Source of the DNA: Roseburia sp. AF12-17LB
GTDB lineage: Bacteria; Bacillota; Clostridia; Lachnospirales; Lachnospiraceae
Assembly: GCF_003479605.1 (NCBI RefSeq)
Contig: NZ_QUHR01000007.1
Span: 62,001 to 126,000, forward strand
Reading direction: 5' to 3'
Length of the DNA: 64,000 nt
The position numbers and the translations under genes were made by a program. Shown here in pieces: positions 62,900-64,000 of the stretch. How positions within the stretch are numbered: the first letter of the stretch is position 1; each line of letters opens with the position of its first letter. Below the pieces are notes generated by a model, which did not search any database, was not told the DNA's origin, and saw nothing but the letters and a program-made list of their open reading frames with translations.

Positions 62900-64000
62900 C
62901 TATTTTCTTCTTCTGTGCCGTCTTCTCTTGCTGCGATAGTTTCTCTTTATAGTTTTGTAACGCTTATCCGGTCTGCTCTTTGAGAAATATTTGTGTCTGA
63001 TAATATAGAAATTATCCGCAAATCTCCGAATCAGAAATGCTATGACCACAAGGGCTGCGATACCGAGAATTCCCAATAACACTTTCCAGATGTTTATCTG
63101 GAACTTATGCTTCGTAGTGGTCCTGGTTCCTGCTTCCGTAGAAATCTCTTCTGATTTTACATTATCAAAAGAGAACGTATCTGCTTTTACTCCGGTGGAA
63201 ACAATATCCGCACCGCCTACATCATGTCCTGCAAATGTATATCTGATATTTGCCAACACATCATCCGAAGTATTATCATAGCTTACTGTTGGCGCAGCTT
63301 CGCTGAATTCTGCACTCTTTGGCAGAACGATATTTCCCGCCGGGTCTATTTTTACAAAGGAGGAATTGGTATTGAGCATTCCTGTATCCATTTCTCCATT
63401 TTCAAGCCTTGTCTCATTCTGTGCTACATTATATAGCGAAAAGTTCTCAAAATAATAATTATACAATGCAATACTGTCTGTCCACTGCGCTGGCGACTGG
63501 GCATTCATAATGACACAGATAAGTGTCATATCGTCCTTTTCTGCAAAGGTAACCAGCGTACTGTTTGCCGCTGTGGTGTATCCGGTCTTACCACCTACAC
63601 AGTATTCATAGAGATACTGTCCTCTGGTTTTAAAGGCATGAATCATTTCATTATGATTCTGCAGATAGGTGATCTCATCATGCTTGTTGGTTGGTGGAAT
63701 CTGATAGGTCTTTGTTGCTGTAATCGCACGGAAAGTCTCATTCTGGTAAGCCGCCTTTGCAATCAGTGCCATATCATAACAGCAGGTGTAGTGAAGGGTT
63801 GCATCCTCTCCCTCAGATAGTCCGTGTGGATTGTTAAAATGTGTATTCACACAACCTAACTCTGCCGCTTTATCATTCATCATCTGAACGAAATTCTCAA
63901 CGGTTCCGCCTACATGCTCCGCTACCGCATAGGCACATTCATTGGCAGACTCCAGCATGACTGCATAAAGACATTCCTCCATGGTCATCTGCTCTCCCAC
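62900..64000 (-). CDS. D-alanyl-D-alanine carboxypeptidase (PBP5/DacF type), 5' end cut
   Basis: The visible 366 residues are the C-terminal part; the signal peptide and SxxK active serine lie beyond 64000. The SxN motif is in ESANECAYAVAEH, and the KTG triad is in VGGKTGYTTAANSTL. A C-terminal helix (KVLLGILGIAALVVIAFLI) and very basic end (RSKRRRHRRRK) anchor it to the membrane. It trims the terminal D-Ala of peptidoglycan stem peptides. Confidence 0.9.
   Translation of the reverse strand: MGEQMTMEECLYAVMLESANECAYAVAEHVGGTVENFVQMMNDKAAELGCVNTHFNNPHGLSEGEDATLHYTCCYDMALIAKAAYQNETFRAITATKTYQIPPTNKHDEITYLQNHNEMIHAFKTRGQYLYEYCVGGKTGYTTAANSTLVTFAEKDDMTLICVIMNAQSPAQWTDSIALYNYYFENFSLYNVAQNETRLENGEMDTGMLNTNSSFVKIDPAGNIVLPKSAEFSEAAPTVSYDNTSDDVLANIRYTFAGHDVGGADIVSTGVKADTFSFDNVKSEEISTEAGTRTTTKHKFQINIWKVLLGILGIAALVVIAFLIRRFADNFYIIRHKYFSKSRPDKRYKTIKRNYRSKRRRHRRRK

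Overview
The window looks like a chromosomal segment of a spore-forming, probably motile Lachnospiraceae (Clostridia). Supporting signs are moderately AT-rich DNA with strong AGGAGG ribosome sites, spmA/spmB, a Spo0A-type regulator, a T-box before metG, class B sortase, YaaT/YaaR/HolB, and chemoreceptors. Species cannot be named from the sequence alone.

Layout. (1) 1-3950: end of a radical-SAM DNA-metabolism pair, a graveyard of deleted gene pieces (class III aminotransferase, GntR regulator) and an Rpn-type nuclease gene with its long upstream block. (2) 4001-12320: tatD, a LuxR/HisKA_3 two-component system, and two divergent ABC exporters. The second exporter resembles LnrLMN (linearmycin-type) modules. 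Both exporter promoters carry the same 47-bp element, and a 345-bp fold-back element sits in the second leader. (3) 12377-15223: metG with T-box and 73-bp tandem repeats, then a CarD-family pseudogene. (4) 15329-20508: chemoreceptor plus BMP-type binding protein, zinc-ribbon protein, second fold-back element, DUF3298-like lipoprotein. (5) 20619-22352: Mn-type riboswitch, mntP and a cation exchanger. (6) 22409-30596: phosphate regulon (phoR, phoB, Na/Pi transporter, phoU, pstBACS) with TTTACA-type direct repeats at 11-bp spacing. PstS has its two half-domains in reversed order. (7) 30656-36146: second Rpn copy, lipoprotein, rpsF-ssb-rpsR, DUF951, Sir2, sortase B, initiator tRNA. (8) 36288-38193: spmA, an inserted response regulator, spmB. 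(9) 38363-49669: DUF885 lipoprotein and a glycan locus (GH30, YesN/YesM two-component system, sugar ABC importer, frameshifted chemoreceptor). The chemoreceptor and binding-protein genes share a promoter motif. (10) 49695-56726: the conserved origin-side housekeeping operon rsmI-lgt-trmN-yaaT-holB-yaaR-gmk-like-speA-like. (11) 56872-62852: Spo0A-like regulator, AgrC-like kinase, an unlisted 14-residue peptide gene between them on the opposite strand, MobA-MobB fusion, AbiE-type toxin/antitoxin, an unknown gene and a cluster of DnaA boxes. (12) 62900-64000: D,D-carboxypeptidase, cut by the window end.

The best candidates for something new are the micro-gene for MDWLLDFIKQFIKH with a perfect ribosome site, lying between a Spo0A-like regulator and its GHKL kinase, and the fold-back element family with paired changes in its stems. 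Next are the duplicated 47-bp exporter promoter, the permuted PstS, the DnaA-box cluster, and the motif linking a chemoreceptor to its sugar importer. All functions are read by eye from motifs and context; no database search was run.
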